A stretch of DNA of 64,000 bases. It comes from Mastigias papua. Lineage: Eukaryota > Cnidaria > Scyphozoa > Rhizostomeae > Mastigiidae. A program made the position numbers and the translations under genes. The DNA lies in the NCBI GenBank assembly GCA_964019165.1, contig OZ025279.1, forward strand, positions 8,947,617 to 9,011,616. The letters are read 5' to 3'. Of this stretch, positions 35,101 to 49,400 are shown in pieces. The notes beneath the pieces were generated by a model, which worked only from the letters and a program-made list of their open reading frames with translations, was not told the origin of the DNA and made no database searches. Position 1 is the first letter of the stretch; every line of letters begins with the position of its first letter.

Positions 35101-36500
35101 TATGTATTTAAATATCTATGAAACCATGGTGACTCAAGCCTCCAACCTTCCCTTGATATACCCTAAATATACTCTATGTTTAAGCACCAGTTGATAGTAT
35201 GTCTGGCTTATATAGGGGAAAACAGATAAGCACTTTTGTATCCCTGTTGCTTTATTAGCATACACATGTAAATATATAATAAGCTGGATACAATAAATAG
35301 CTCATGTGGTCATCTATGGCTTGTTTTCAATTGACATTACAGGTCTGTGCCTTGGTTTTTATGAGCTTTGATATTTTCCACCCATTGATAAGATCTTTCA
35401 TTTTTCTGTTTAGCTATACTGCAGTTTTTGGCCCGTTCTGTTGGCTATGAATGTGACTGTGCTGATTTACACCTGTGCCACCAAATTGCTTTAGGAGTTG
35501 GTGAGTGATTTGAACAGCAGTCTCTCACATAATGGCTGAGCCTGTGTTCATAATTTTGTTGGAGTATATCACAAAGTAACTTGAATTCCTGTGTGAAATT
35601 TTCCTTGGTACCCATAGTTACCATAGGATTGTATTTGTGATTATTACAGATGTGATAGAAGACAGTGCCTGTCATATTGTTCATAGAATCTTACTTTTTG
35701 CATATCAAGAAAGATTTTTATTCAAATTTTAGATTGATTGCAGCAACATTGAAAATAAATTTTAACTCTTCCATTGAAATAATGTGGCACAAATCAATAA
35801 ACATTATTACTATAATTATTACTACTATTATATCAGTTCTACAGACATATCCTATTTACAATACAAGGAGCCATTTTGAAGCAGTCTTTGTACATTCCAT
35901 GTTTTTTCTGCTGGTATGCTAAGATTTTGTACCACACCACTATGATTTGCTCTACAAAATCTTGAGACATCCTACAGATGCTTTCAGATTTCAAAGATCC
36001 TTGCCAGTTTTTTAATTCCAAACTGTTTTTGACCAGCACCGGTGCCTATTTAAATCATTGTAATTCTTCTATCAGTTACCTTGTTTAATGCTACGTGTGT
36101 GGTTTTATTTGCAGAGGACATCACACAGAAGCTGTCAAGGGTTATGTATGATATGGATTTCACTATTGCAAAGATCAATGAATACCTGGATACAACTCTC
36201 CCAGCATGGCTAGCACATTTTGAGAAAATATCACCAATGCGAGATATCAGTGCAAATGAACTACATTTTGCAAGTGACCGACTTACATGGGTGGACTTTC
36301 TTGTCTTTAATATGATTGATACCAACTATTACTTTGAGAAAGCAACTAGAGAGGCTCGGGGAAAGGAAGTTGATGTACTTGAAAGCTTTCCAAAACTTCA
36401 GTTGTTTTATAAAGAATTTAGTGATAGGCCAAAACTCCATGCCTATATGAACAGCAATCAGAGGCCTTCATTCAAACTCCCATTTTCAATTAATTCTTAG
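32139..36500 (+). CDS. Sigma-like glutathione S-transferase with N-terminal hydrophobic extension (4 exons)
   Basis: Cytosolic-fold GST, which conjugates glutathione or isomerises prostaglandin-type substrates. Exons: 32139-32448, 33432-33479, 35414-35500, 36115-36500; 831 nt, 276 aa, phases consistent. The thioredoxin-like domain starts at about residue 51 (VTLHYFAGRGRGEVIRL), with the probable catalytic Tyr at 55. FGQVPAI (cis-Pro at about 105) is created exactly by joining exons 1 and 2. QTLAILQFLAR follows, where the usual Gln-Ser glutathione-binding pair is Gln-Thr. The all-helical C-terminal domain fills exon 4 (DRLTWVDFLVF, FPKLQLFYKEF, PSFKLPFS). Family members are about 200-210 aa. 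The extra ~50 residues include a hydrophobic stretch at about 5-21 (AANIIVAFVALVSAIIY), probably a signal anchor or signal peptide. The start was chosen as the first Met before that segment; an upstream exon is possible. AATAAA lies at 36620-36625. Confidence 0.88.
32505..32995. repeat. Dispersed repeat copy with internal tandem arrays
   Basis: Homologous to 54,500-54,905 (shared GAATATGGCC, GTGTGCAC, TTGATTTTTG, TTATCATTATGATAG, GTGTGCAGTTGCCAAA). This copy has two internal expansions: TTTCTTAACGCTGCAG-type repeats at 32,525-32,610 and GTGTGCACTTTATCTCGG repeated three times at about 32,690-32,750. It lies in GST intron 1 and is non-coding. Confidence 0.65.
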
Positions 36501-37401
36501 AAGTTTCAAAGCTGTATCCTAATCTTTGTAAGGTTTGCTTGCCTTTTTTACATCTGTCATGGGATTATTTGACCGAATACCAATCTTTCATTTAATAATG
36601 TGGTACTAGTTCATATTCCAATAAACAAAATATTTTCTATAGATATACATGACTCCTTTTCCTCCAAAATTTAATCTCAATTCCAACCAAAGGTCACTGA
36701 TACAGTCATACAATCAAGTACATTCAAGACAGTAGGTGTACTAAAGTGACATATCACCAAAACAGACATCTCTTAAGGTTCTAACCCCCACCTCCCCCCC
36801 CCCAATATGATGCTTGAATCACACTTTTAGTGAACTAGCATCCTCTTTCACATTCTCTATTAGATGATACATGGAAAACATTCCATCACTACGGCAGTAT
36901 AGTAGTATTTTAGTCATCATCAAATGTATAATATTCAAGAGCACTCAATCCTCAATGGCCTTTGAGGACTGTACCCAAAATAACAACTTCTTGGTGTTCT
37001 TGCAGTGACCCAATGCAAGAAAATTTTCATGACAAATTATGCTTTGAAAAAAATACACTTCATATTCAGCCTTGATATAATTTGATTTATTTTCCATGAA
37101 AAATCAGTCTATCAATTTCAACAATTACAACATAAAACACACCAATTTCCTCTAGCTGATTTTAAAGCAAATGTAGATTTTCTTGTAAGTAAACCTAGAT
37201 AGCTTTATATGTGTCTAGGATGTCAGGCTCATTTGCATTTGTTGTTGTATACCACAGGCTTTGCAAGATTATTACACAAAAAGAGTAAATATCAAGCAAA
37301 TAGATCTCTTGAGCATCAAACTGAATGAGAAATTGGTACTTATCTTGTGTTTCAATTACAACTTCTACCAAAGAGCACTATCGAAGTACTAGAAACATGA
37401 C
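36501..37401. other. Tail-to-tail intergenic spacer between GST and HSDL2
   Basis: About 900 bp holding the 3' UTR of the GST gene (AATAAA at 36620-36625) and, on the other strand, the 3' UTR of HSDL2. A TTTATT near 37,084 on the plus strand reads AATAAA for HSDL2. Nothing else is recognised. Confidence 0.6.
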
Positions 37402-40400
37402 TTAGAGCTTTGACTTCATTGCCTTCATGAGTTTTTCTAACTTCATAGCCATCATCATATCACCCTTTATCTTTAATTTTCCACCCATAAATGCCTGTGC
37501 TGGATTCAGTTCTCCTTTGAACATTTTTGTGAAATCTTCTGTCTTCAGTTCCATTGTTACATTGGCACCATTTGGTGCCTGGCCTTGACCAACAGACCCT
37601 GAAAAATTACAAAAAGGATTATGAGCATCTTTTGGAGAGCAAATTGCATGGCATGTCTAGAATGGCTCTTACCTCAGGAGTTGGGGGGGGGGGGTAGGAA
37701 ACACAGTGAAATATAAGTTATAAAAACAAGCTGACGGAGAACAAAAGTCTTTTGACAGACACATGCTCAGTTCACTGATCCCAAAAAAGCATTTTACTGA
37801 AGCAATCAGTTTTCTACCCAATATTGCATATTCCATATGCTCCAAACATGATTATGTTGATGGTTGATACTGAGGATTCTTTTTCTTCATTTTCGTCCTT
37901 GCAGTCTCTGTAGTAGTTTTTCATCCTTCTGTGCTTGCAGTGTTTGCTAAGTCTGTGGGTGCATGTGCATGCATGGGTGTATGTGTCCAGATGAGTAAGT
38001 TGCACCATGTGTGTTGGCTTGCACAAACGAACATGTTATTAACTATGAGGCTATGGTGTTGATGTGATACTTTGCTCCCTATTGTGTAATCCCCATAGTG
38101 ATGTATAGTCATTGGTGCCTAACTGTACACTTGTGCAATCACATGTTGTACATATTTACTTGGATAGACAATACAATCTGCTAAACCTGCTTTAATTTTC
38201 TAAATTTCTTGTTCAATAATAACATTAAACACTTAGTCTGTCTATGACAAACTTCATCACATTCTCCTCAAAATCAAACTCCTTCATCACCTCCTGGAGA
38301 GCAGTGGACAATATCTGCATGACACAGAGTGGTCCCATAGACAAAGCTACAAAAAGAACTCCCTTATATTGAGACCTTAAGTAGCTTCATTAGCAACTGA
38401 TGGTATTTTGTCTCCTTTCTAGTCAACTTTGAGAAAAGATTAGACTCATAAACAATAGTGAGTTTGAGAATGTAAAGATAATTGTTGGAAGGTAAATGTA
38501 AGATGAGATCAGCTCTTAAGTTGCCTCCTGAATTCTTTGTTTACAGTTGGAATTTGAGTTGATATAAGACATGAGCTAATTAACCCAATTACTTTCAAAT
38601 TAAGTTAGGTAGCATAATAAAAGAGAAGTTTAGGTACGATACAACAGAAATATGTAAAGGTAGTAAGTATATCTATTATTCATAATTTTTAAATAACCAG
38701 TATGCTGAATACAGTCAACTCTCTCAAAGCGCACACTTCTATAAAGCGGACACCTCATTAAAATGGACACCTCATTAAAACGGACACCTCATTAAAACGG
38801 ACACCTCATTAAAACGGACACCTCATTAAAACGGGCACTGGAAGTCCCTGCTAAAGCCAATAGGAAATGCTGCATTTTCAGACAGCGGACACGACTTCTT
38901 TGTCCCAAACGCATAAAACATTTCAAAGACGCGGACACTATAAAACTAATTTTGTTCCAAAACAATGGTCTGAAGATAAAGTTAACAAACAGGATTACAA
39001 AACATGTTGTAAATTAATTGCCACGTCTTATACAGCTAGTTTCTTCGTTTTCGAGACTCATTCTTCGTTGATGGTGACCAATTTTGATACAAGCACACGC
39101 GATTGGCAAGTTCGCCTGTGCAAAGAAACACTCAAGAGTCACATCGAAAGTGCACAGAATTTTTGTTGACAATGACAGCACTGACGATGAACCAGAAAAA
39201 GAAGAAAGACAGTCAAAATTCCAAGAGTTCGTGTTGCTATTCATATGATAAAAGAATTGACACAGTTTGCACAGAATAGTCCGGAACGAGGAGCTGGTCA
39301 TATCTTTGATTTTATTCTGCAGATTGCTTAAGGACCGGTCATTAATTCTTCCAGAGGAGGAGACAAAAATTCTGCAAACTCAGAGGCAGTGGGGATGAAA
39401 AGTAGAGAGTGTTTTAAAAGAAGAAGTGTGGAGTTTCTTCTGAACCTGGAGTGGGGACCAAAATTTTTACGCAAATCTGAGAGGGGAACGAAAATTCCAC
39501 CAAATATATAACAATGTCTTCCACCCCCTCCCCACAAGTAAGTAAAGAGCCGTCCCATAAAAAGAAAGAAGAATCCAGCGTTTCAAGCAGAAAAAATTAA
39601 TGACTACTTTTCAGAGCAAATGCTTTTGAATAAGCACTCTATTTGTTGAGTCCTGAGTCACACCTTATTTATTGAAGTGGTGAAAATGTTTTCGTATTTT
39701 AGCTCCTCCGCACTCATAACGGCAATTTTCTATAAAGCGGACACCTCGTTAAAGCGGACACTTCTTCAAAGTCCCAAGGGTGTCCGTTTTAGAGAGAGTT
39801 GATTGTATAAAATTTGCATAACCTACAGCTGGTGTATTGTCAGGGCTTTGCTATAAGCCCCATGGCCTTTCCCTGACATTAAGCACTAAAAAAATTGAAA
39901 GAACACGATGAAAAATAAAGTTCTTTCTGCACTAATATAGCAATACCAACTGCTTGATGCAGCCATAAAATCCGTAGGGGTTTTTAGACAACATTATCAT
40001 TCCGAACTTGAATGACTTAACTTATGAATCAACTATGGCAGCCAAGGTTACTGCTCTAGATTAAAACATAACTAGTCACAATCTTTTTAGCTTTAGAAAC
40101 AGCCGAGGAATATGTCCCAGACCGTGTCAGCCTGGCTATGTTTCACAACTTGACATATCATGTTGCGAAGATCTCGATGAATAAAATCAAAACGCTCTGA
40201 TTTTAATCATCAACATTTTGCACAAGAGTTGACAGCTAGTTAGTTCCATTTGAGATATCTAATGCTATCTTTTATCTACAGTGTAACAAGGCCCTGACGC
40301 ATTACATTCTGAAATTTAATTGTGACAAGAATCAAAGCTGACTTTCTAAAACATGCGTACTAAGGAATGCTAACAAAGCATAGCCATATCAAACGAAACA

Positions 40401-43400
40401 AAACATAGACCGTAATTGGGATGAAGTAGAAACATTTCGCTAACGGAATGATATCGTAGACGGCCCATAACAAAACAAACGGTACACCAACACGTTCAAA
40501 GAGTTATATTAGAAGAAAGCTGTGTCTCTTATTCAGGCGAGCGCGCCCTCTTTTTCAACAGATAACTTTGATTATAGCTATTTTCCCTTATATTCATCGT
40601 GAGGAGCAACTTAATAAGCTGTAATATCTGCCTCAATAAGAAAAACCCTTTGAAAAAGATAAAGCTCGGACAATGAAGTGAAATTGCCAAGATTAACAAG
40701 ATCCGCCGGTTTCTATCTCGAAACCTCAACAGACAAATGAGAATAAAGAACTGATGACCCCTTTTCTAGGAATAAACGACAATACCTAAAGAAGCAAAAC
40801 ATTTTACCCACAACTACTATTCTTCCTTTAAGAAAATACCATTGTAGTGACACGTAAACATTGTGCACATAGGCCATTTCTTACTCAACACCGATTTTCT
40901 TCTTTTCATTCATTCACATTCACAACATCACACACCTGGGACATCACCGTACGTCACTCCTGTCAGCAAACACCTGGTCATTCCTCTTCTGTTGTTCTCC
41001 ACACAAACATCGCCACACGAATCTATTCAACAATATACTAACAACCACCTAACCCTTCCTCTACGTAATTCGTGTTTATTTTGGGTTGTTATCTGTTTAT
41101 GTATATATCCATGTTATCTGTAATGTAAAGTCAGTCAGAGTAGAGTCAGAGTACCGTCAACATCACTGTCTCCTCTCTCTGCCTCCGTGTCCTCAGCACG
41201 TTAAATCTGATACTCGCCTACAACGGATCAACGAAGGATGTCACTGAACGAGCATTGCAGTCTATAGGACCCAACAACTCATATTCCTATAATGGTGACC
41301 GAGACGTGACCAGAGAATCCTTCGTTGATCCAGCTTCAACAAGCAAGCAAGAAAACAACCCGCACTCAACTCACCGCAGTGCCGCAACACAGCAAGTCAG
41401 GTTCCTGGTTGATCCTACACACAAAACCTCGCAAGCACACAACTGTCGAACGCCGACATTCAGGTTCTTGGTCACCCTACTCATAAAACCTTGGCAACTT
41501 CACAGCTTTCATTCGCGCCGCAAAAGTGGACTGTAGTTTGTATTACCTAGAACATTCAAGTCTTACTTTTCGCATTTATTTCATCTTACTTTTTACGGAC
41601 ATTTCAAACTATCATATTCCTGTATTTTCAATTATTATCTATACGTTTTTATGTAACTGCAAATCACTAACATATGTAGCTAGGACAACTAACGCTATTC
41701 TCACATTTCGTCATCTGATCATACCACTCTCCTGCAATGTTTACAATCCTACACCGCTTTCTCCCTTACGGATCGAATGCTTCTCATCCGCTTGCATTCT
41801 AAGGGGGGAGCTCTTGTAGTGACACGTAAACATTGTGCACATAGGCCATTTCTTACTCAACACCGATTTTCTTCTTTTCATTCATTCACATTCACAACAT
41901 CACACACCTGGGACATCACCGTACGTCACTCCTGTCAGCAAACACCTGGTCATTCCTCTTCTGTTGTTCTCCACACAAACATCGCCACACGAATCTATTC
42001 AACAATATACTAACAACCACCTAACCCTTCCTCTACGTAATTCGTGTTTATTTTGGGTTGTTATCTGTTTATGTATATATCCATGTTATCTGTAATGTAA
42101 AGTCAGTCAGAGTAGAGTCAGAGTACCGTCAACATCACTGTCTCCTCTCTCTGCCTCCGTGTCCTCAGCACGTTAAATCTGATACTCGCCTACAACGGAT
42201 CAACGAAGGATGTCACTGAACGAGCATTGCAGTCTATAGGACCCAACAACTCATATTCCTATACCATTAAGAAATTTTCCGTCGGAACATTTTGCTGTCC
42301 ATACCCTTCCCTCCTCTATAAAACCATCTCCCACTGCATCCCTGCCTCAATCATTCGCAAAATTACCGTCGTGTGCAATCTGGCTACAATTACGAATGGA
42401 CACTTGTACAAGGATCTTTTTAAATAGTAGCCAAAAGTAGCTACGACGAAGAGACACCCAATGCAGCACTTTCCTACTAATGTCCAAACATGTAATGAAA
42501 ATGTGAGATTTAAATCTGGAATGTTTTAGCATACCTTGTCCGTTCTTCAGATCCAAGTACCATTCTGCATCTCCATCTCCGCTCAACTTGAACTGGAATA
42601 CACCATTTACGCTCTGAACCAGTTCATCCGATATGAGGCTTTTAATTCTCTGAAAAATGCCTGCCGCCTGATCATCGCCAGCAGATCCTCCAGCATCAGA
42701 TTTTGCCTTGCTAACATTAAGCTGTCTCATGTAATCCTGTTTCTCTTCAAATTCATCAAGGAAGAAGTCTGGTAATAATTCAGCCTCTAGAAATGAAAAG
42801 GTGCTTGTATTCTAAGTCATATATGCGAATAGATTTAAAATACAAAATTGAACAGAGAACTGTGATATTGCTTCTTCTGTTCTTGAACTTATCCAAGCCG
42901 AATCTAATCTATGGTTTCACAAATCTATGCAAGTGGTAAGTTGTCAAACATTTTCTTGTGATATTTGGGGGGTAGATAACACAAAGACTTAAGACATCAG
43001 ACAATAAAGGAATGGTGAATAACATAGCTAAACTTCAGGCACACAATAAAATTTCAACCACACAAGCTGCTCTGCCAGCTGCATCACATAAAATTCACCG
43101 TTCTTTCTGCATCAAGTTCTATACAACTTCCCAAGCTTGTATTTAAAACGCAGCTTGGACTCCCTACATGAAACTTGGAGGATTCAGCTTAACATTGATG
43201 ACATGTTGCATTCCTTTTCTAACGTGGTTAAAGCTGCAAAACTCGGTGTAAGTCCTAATCTACAACTGAATACTTGCGTTGATAATCATTACTATTAAAC
43301 TATTATACAATACTATGAAGTTACTAATTCCGTACTGGGATCATGTGCGTAACTGTCTAAATCAGTCACTCCAACATCTCTAAGAACAGTTTCATCGATA

Positions 43401-46400
43401 AGAAATTCGCCAGTCCTTGACATACTGTCACGCGTTAAGATCGCGTAAGCAGCATCAGCCATAATCTCAGGCTTCCTGCACTGTGCCAAAGCCTCGGCAC
43501 CTCCCAACATTTCCATAGCAGCTGTGGCTATAGCTAAAATAGTGAAAACAGAAAAATATGTATAAGAAATTGCAAGAACTACGGATATTTGAAGCAAAAT
43601 TGCAGCTTGCTACCAATCTTGCTTTGGCATCATCATCATAGTCACTTTTGATGCCACACCAATCGCCTGGTGTCTGGCTCTAATGTCATTCATAATACAA
43701 GCAACACTAAAAAAACAACTTTCACTCTAGCACGCCTTCTGAAGAAGCAAATAATGCCATTTATGGAATCAGAACTATCCAAAATTCTCTATGGATTTAG
43801 AGAGGGGAATAACACCCAACCCATTATCCGTAGAGTCACTGAAACAATCAGGTACATGTGGAATGGTGCTGATGGATTTATCGAAGGCATACGACTGCCT
43901 GCCCATGACCTGTTACTAGCTTAAGTGGAGGCATATGGATTTAGCATAGACAGTCTAAAACCTACGCACAGTTACGTTACTAGAAGGAAATACAGCGTAA
44001 AGACTGGCAATAGTTTCAGTAGGTGGCAAGAAACTGAATCAGGTATACCACAGGGATCTGCTCTGGGACCCTTCCTGTTTGTTTATTCATATATTGCATC
44101 TTTTGTGGCATACAGGACTCTCAGGTATGCATTGCTGCAGATGATAGTACAATCTATGCATTCGGACAAAATCTAGATTCTGTCGTTTCAAACATCGAAG
44201 ATATGAAATTTCCAACTAATTGGCAAGCAAATAACGAAATGGTCTGGAACCCTAAGAAATTTCGACTACTGCTCATCGGTCTAAAAGTTTATTTCGGGCT
44301 ACACATCGAAATAACTGGGATTTTAGTCCAGATGAATGCTAGTGTGTAGCTATTGAGTGACAGTTGGCTCAAAACTAAACTTCAATCAGCCGGCAAAACC
44401 TATCTGCACAAAGCCTTCAAATAACCTGAGTTTTTTCAAGGGTTGCTCCAAACCTTGACTACAACAAAAGTGCAATATTATATAATTATTTTATACTAGA
44501 TAATCAATAGTATACGTTTGACGAACTTCTACAGCTGCTACAGAAGAAGGGGAGCACATGATCCATACGATAAACTTTCAAAAACTAATGCTAGAAATCC
44601 ACAAATCCTTATCCTCTAACAACACCTCCTTCTTGTGGGACCTCTTTGAAAGCAAAACCGTGCATTATAACATGAGGTGTAAGGGCCTTGTCTAATTACC
44701 AAACACGAGAACAGTAAGGTGCAGGGATAACTTATTAAAATTTGGAGGAAACATGCTTTGGAACACACTCCCTGATGCTACAAAATCTGCCATAGACAGC
44801 AGTCAATTCAAAAGCAGAAGACAATTTGGACGGGATATGTATGCAATCGTAATAAATGCATGTAAAAGAAATTGTAGTAAGATCAGTTGGCCTGAGGTAA
44901 TAAACAATATTTTAGCCAATTTTAAATAAATTATTATCACAAGACATAGACAAGACAAGCTAAAAGTAAAACCAGACATACCTACTTACTTGAAAAAACT
45001 TAAGGCAATACATAACATCATTTGCATTACAAAGTTACTTCGTAAAACATTTTTTGATAAAATAAAGAAATTCCATAATGTTATAAATATATTACAAGAA
45101 ACTTCTTGTTGATGGATACCCTACACATTGTCTATCGAAATCAATATCATGACAGCTGAACATTCAAAAATCCCTTGTTTAAAACACCAAGTAATGGCTT
45201 GGAAATGCACTCTTTGCAAGAATGATTCAATCAAGCTTCTATGTGTGGTCGTCCAAAAGCACACGCCCTAAATCTTAACGGTATTATTTCCATTAAAGTC
45301 TATTATGAGGAGCTGATTAAGCAAAATCACGAAGAATTTCATTTCATAATAAGTTGATTTTAACCACGAAGTAGCTCCATTTGGTGTCATATAGTGTGCA
45401 AACAGAATGCTTTAGTAGTCTTCTACATTTTCCAATGAACCTTTGATGTGGTGGCAATTAAAACAATACTATATGGCCGGCAATATGATTGAAAACTGAT
45501 GTGGAAAAATAACAGTCTAATGAATACCCTGGTCTCTCTTCTAACCGTCAAAATCTATCATACAGACTTTTCGAAAAAGCTCCCCTGATTTCTCCCTTCA
45601 AAGCACAAATTTTCCCTGACCTTTTCTTGAAAACCTATATTTCCCCTGACTTCTTAAAAAACAACCTATTCCCTTGACTTGATGGACTGAACAATGATGC
45701 AAGTAAACAAATAACAAAGTTTTTCTTATTCATATTAGCAATATGTACAACACTTTACAAACACGTCGCACAACTTTCTTGTGTTTTTGTGTTTCTGGTT
45801 GAGAAAGTTATCAAAACAAGTGGAAAATCAAATATTTCTACCGGTAGGCCAGCTCTTAACAAGCCACCTCTAAATACAACAATGATACAAGTTAGAACAA
45901 GCTACAAATCAAGACAAAAAGGGCAAAAATAAAACATAGATTAAAAACTCAAACTACTTCTTCTATGATGAATACTTAAATTCTTCCTCACAACTGCAGC
46001 ATGATAATGTTACTTCCTCCTTAACCACTGTAAGTTTCCCTGATTTTCTCTCAGACAACCACCAACTTTCCCTGACTTTCCTTCACCTGAGTGAACAAGA
46101 GCCTTTTTCCCCTAACCTTCCCTGACCGTACAAACCTTGTTAAATCTAAATAGTTGTTAGAATCATTGTAAAGTAACATTGTCCTAATGTTACTCAAAAT
46201 GAATACCTAACAACATGCTGTCTACAGGAAAGATTAATGTATGCACACTTTGTCCTTGAGAAATGTATTGTCCAAGACAAAGTTATTCTATTAATTGACT
46301 TTTACATACAAAGATAAATCAATGAAATGAATTACACGGAACGTAAGCAGATACCTGTTTTAGGCCACAAAGCATTGACTGCTACTCCGTCCGATTTAAA

Positions 46401-49400
46401 TTCCTCTGCCATTCCAAGAACACACATTGACATTCCATACTTAGCCATAGTGTAAGCTGAAATTTCAGGCAACTAGATCATTCACAAAACATCTCATCCA
46501 AAGGCATGTAGTTATACAATGCTAGAAAGGAGGCTACGATGGGTGTCGTCGACAAAATATCCTGAGTCGTATGTACGCAAAATTTATTGCAGAATGTACA
46601 GAAAATGTGCATGGAGCTATTCCGAAAATGAATTCAATTTCGGTGTAAGAGTGCTAAACAAGAATTCCAATATTATTTAAGAAAAGGTATCCTTACTCGA
46701 TAGAAGAAGCGCCTTGAAATTTGAATAAAAAAAAAGAACGACCAGTCCTACAAAGCATATAACGTTTCGATACTAACCAACATGAGATTTGAACCAAATT
46801 GGCTTCAAATTCAATGGCGGAGATATGTTCAATATGTGTGGATTCTTTCCCTTTTTAAGATATGGTATACATGCTTGTGAGCTGACGTAGAAAGAGAGGT
46901 CATAATGAGAAAAAGAATCATTAGGCCTACCACTCTGCAACAATCTTTAATTTGAGGAGATCATTTCACTAACATAAGAATATCAAAGATAACGGAATCA
47001 ATAGGATAGATAACGATAATAGAACTATAATAGGGACAGCAAAGAAGGCAGCTACGCTTTTGTTTGATTACTTACCATAAATATGTCCCTCGGGCATTAA
47101 TACTGTTCATCAAATCGTATCTGCAAAGAGGAAAATAGAGCAGGTTAATTAACTTGATTCAATCACATATTCCTCTTACCATCCACTTAGCTCTTGATTG
47201 CTACAAGGAGTAGCTCTGTATCTATAGAGAGGCTATCCCCGAAGGTAGATGGACGGAATAATATATGTAATTTCAAGAATTAAAAAGCGAAATTCTCTAA
47301 TTAATGTGAATTTCTAAAGTACATTATTATCCACTAATACCAACTTCATCTCATTATAATCATTATCATTATTACCATCACTACCACAATAAATTTAATA
47401 CTGATTTTGGTTTATATTCTGTTGTGCAATTTCAAATAACAATAAACTATATATCGCAACTAAATTTTGTACGCAGAGATAATTAATTCCTTTCTTGGCA
47501 TTGGTTGGTTAACGCCGATGATAGGCCAAAAAGCAGCAATCTGTTTCGGTATCAACTCTTACAAAAAGGAATGATTTCAAAGGGAATCTAAATGGCCTAT
47601 AGCACATATCATGTATAATTCTGTGCTTTGGTTTGCTAGGTTAGCTGTACAAATACAAACAACATATACAAATACTATAATTCTTTAAAAATCAGTCGCG
47701 ACTTAGTTTCTTCGAATAGGAAACTCTGACAGTATAGTAGTATCAAGTTAAGTGATCGCAAGCTTGGTCAAGATTCCAAAGCCTGCTCTTAATATCCGCA
47801 TTTAAATCTATTCTACATATCAAAGATATAAAAAGCACTAGTGGCGTTGGCTGAATATCTGAGTACCTGGCAAATACATTTTGGTTAACCACACTGAATG
47901 GATATTCTATTCAAAAAACAGACGGAACTATCCTTGGTAAAGAAACACCCACCACGAGATGCTATGACAAGTTTTATGAACGAAGCAAAATAGAACACTA
48001 TCTTCTTTGATTTAAAATGATCCTCATTCTTTGAAAATGACAAGGCTTTCCAACTTGTACATATAGAAATATAGACAATAATCCCACTCCAATTCAGACA
48101 CAAATGAGCCAAAAGGGACGCTTGAATAGTCACCTGTAGCCATAGCTACACAGCAAACTGCAGGTGGATAATTGACATGCCGTCTAAGTATATCTATCAA
48201 ATACATATCATCAGTACAACAGACTTGAAGTGATAACATAACATGACAGGGAAATCGAATCATGATATGTCTGTCATACACAGTGTCTGCACACTCCAAA
48301 AGTCGCAGTTCACCAGGTTACAAGAAATGATGCTGAAGAACTAGGTGTCTAATCTGAGAGTGTATATGTTTCTAATTGATGTGAACATCTATCGCTGCAT
48401 TTGAGGGAAGAAATAGAGCCTTCAGTTGTTACGCTCTTTTCGATGTATCCATTTAATCAAAAAGGAGCATAGCTAACTTGAAGCATGCAAAAGGGAAGCC
48501 AATAGAGATTCAAGCACTGATATCGAGATCTATCCAAAAAGGAGAGTGATATCTGAAAGCTATGTAAGCTAATTCATAAGATACAGGAACAAGATCGAAT
48601 AACCATCCGAAAGGAGAAGGATAAATCATACAAACAGTAAGAAAGTACAAAGAACATCAATTCTGCATATCAAAGATGAAAGACTGTCCATCCCTGTTCG
48701 CCATATCTTTGCCACTAGTGTACCGTCAAATATTTGCAGGCAGCTTGGTATTCATCTCCGTATTGGTCTTTCTATCGAATACCGCATTAATATACCTTTT
48801 ACACAAAACCAAACAGATGGCATCAATGACCAGCAAACTGGTAATTCTTCTAACAATATCAGATCTCGGTGCCGGCTTTATTTCATATCCTTGCATCATT
48901 GCCGTCTACATGAGCCCAGGCGATTCTCGAATATGCAACTTCGAACTTGTGGCTCAATTCATTGCACTCTTCTTTGGCTATCTCTCCTTCTGTATTCTAA
49001 TGGGTATAGCAATCGACCGTTATATCCATGTGACAAAACTCCAGCGGTATAACGTCTATATGAACGGCTTTACTCTAAAAGTCATGTTCCTGTTCTCGGT
49101 AGTCTGCTCTGCAGCGGTATCTTGCATCTCGACGCTGTACTCGACGTCATTTTCTGTTAGGGTTGCGATTAGTTCAGTCAACGCAATCAGCTTATCTTCA
49201 GTGTGCATTTTCTATCTACTGGTGGAAAGGCGCATTCGAATTCACGTGGAGAATGCGGGGCAAGATCAAAGAGCCAAGAACAGACAGTTAATGGCCAGTA
49301 TCAAAACTGTTCGAATTCTGTTATGGATCTTGCTTATCATATATTTGCCATATACTATCATGTCATGTGTCTGGGCCTACTACAAGACGTATCTTAACAA

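Noticed and set aside
40847..42095. Duplicated ORFs of 64-86 aa
   Set aside because: Identical because they lie in the two LTRs; no gag/pol similarity.
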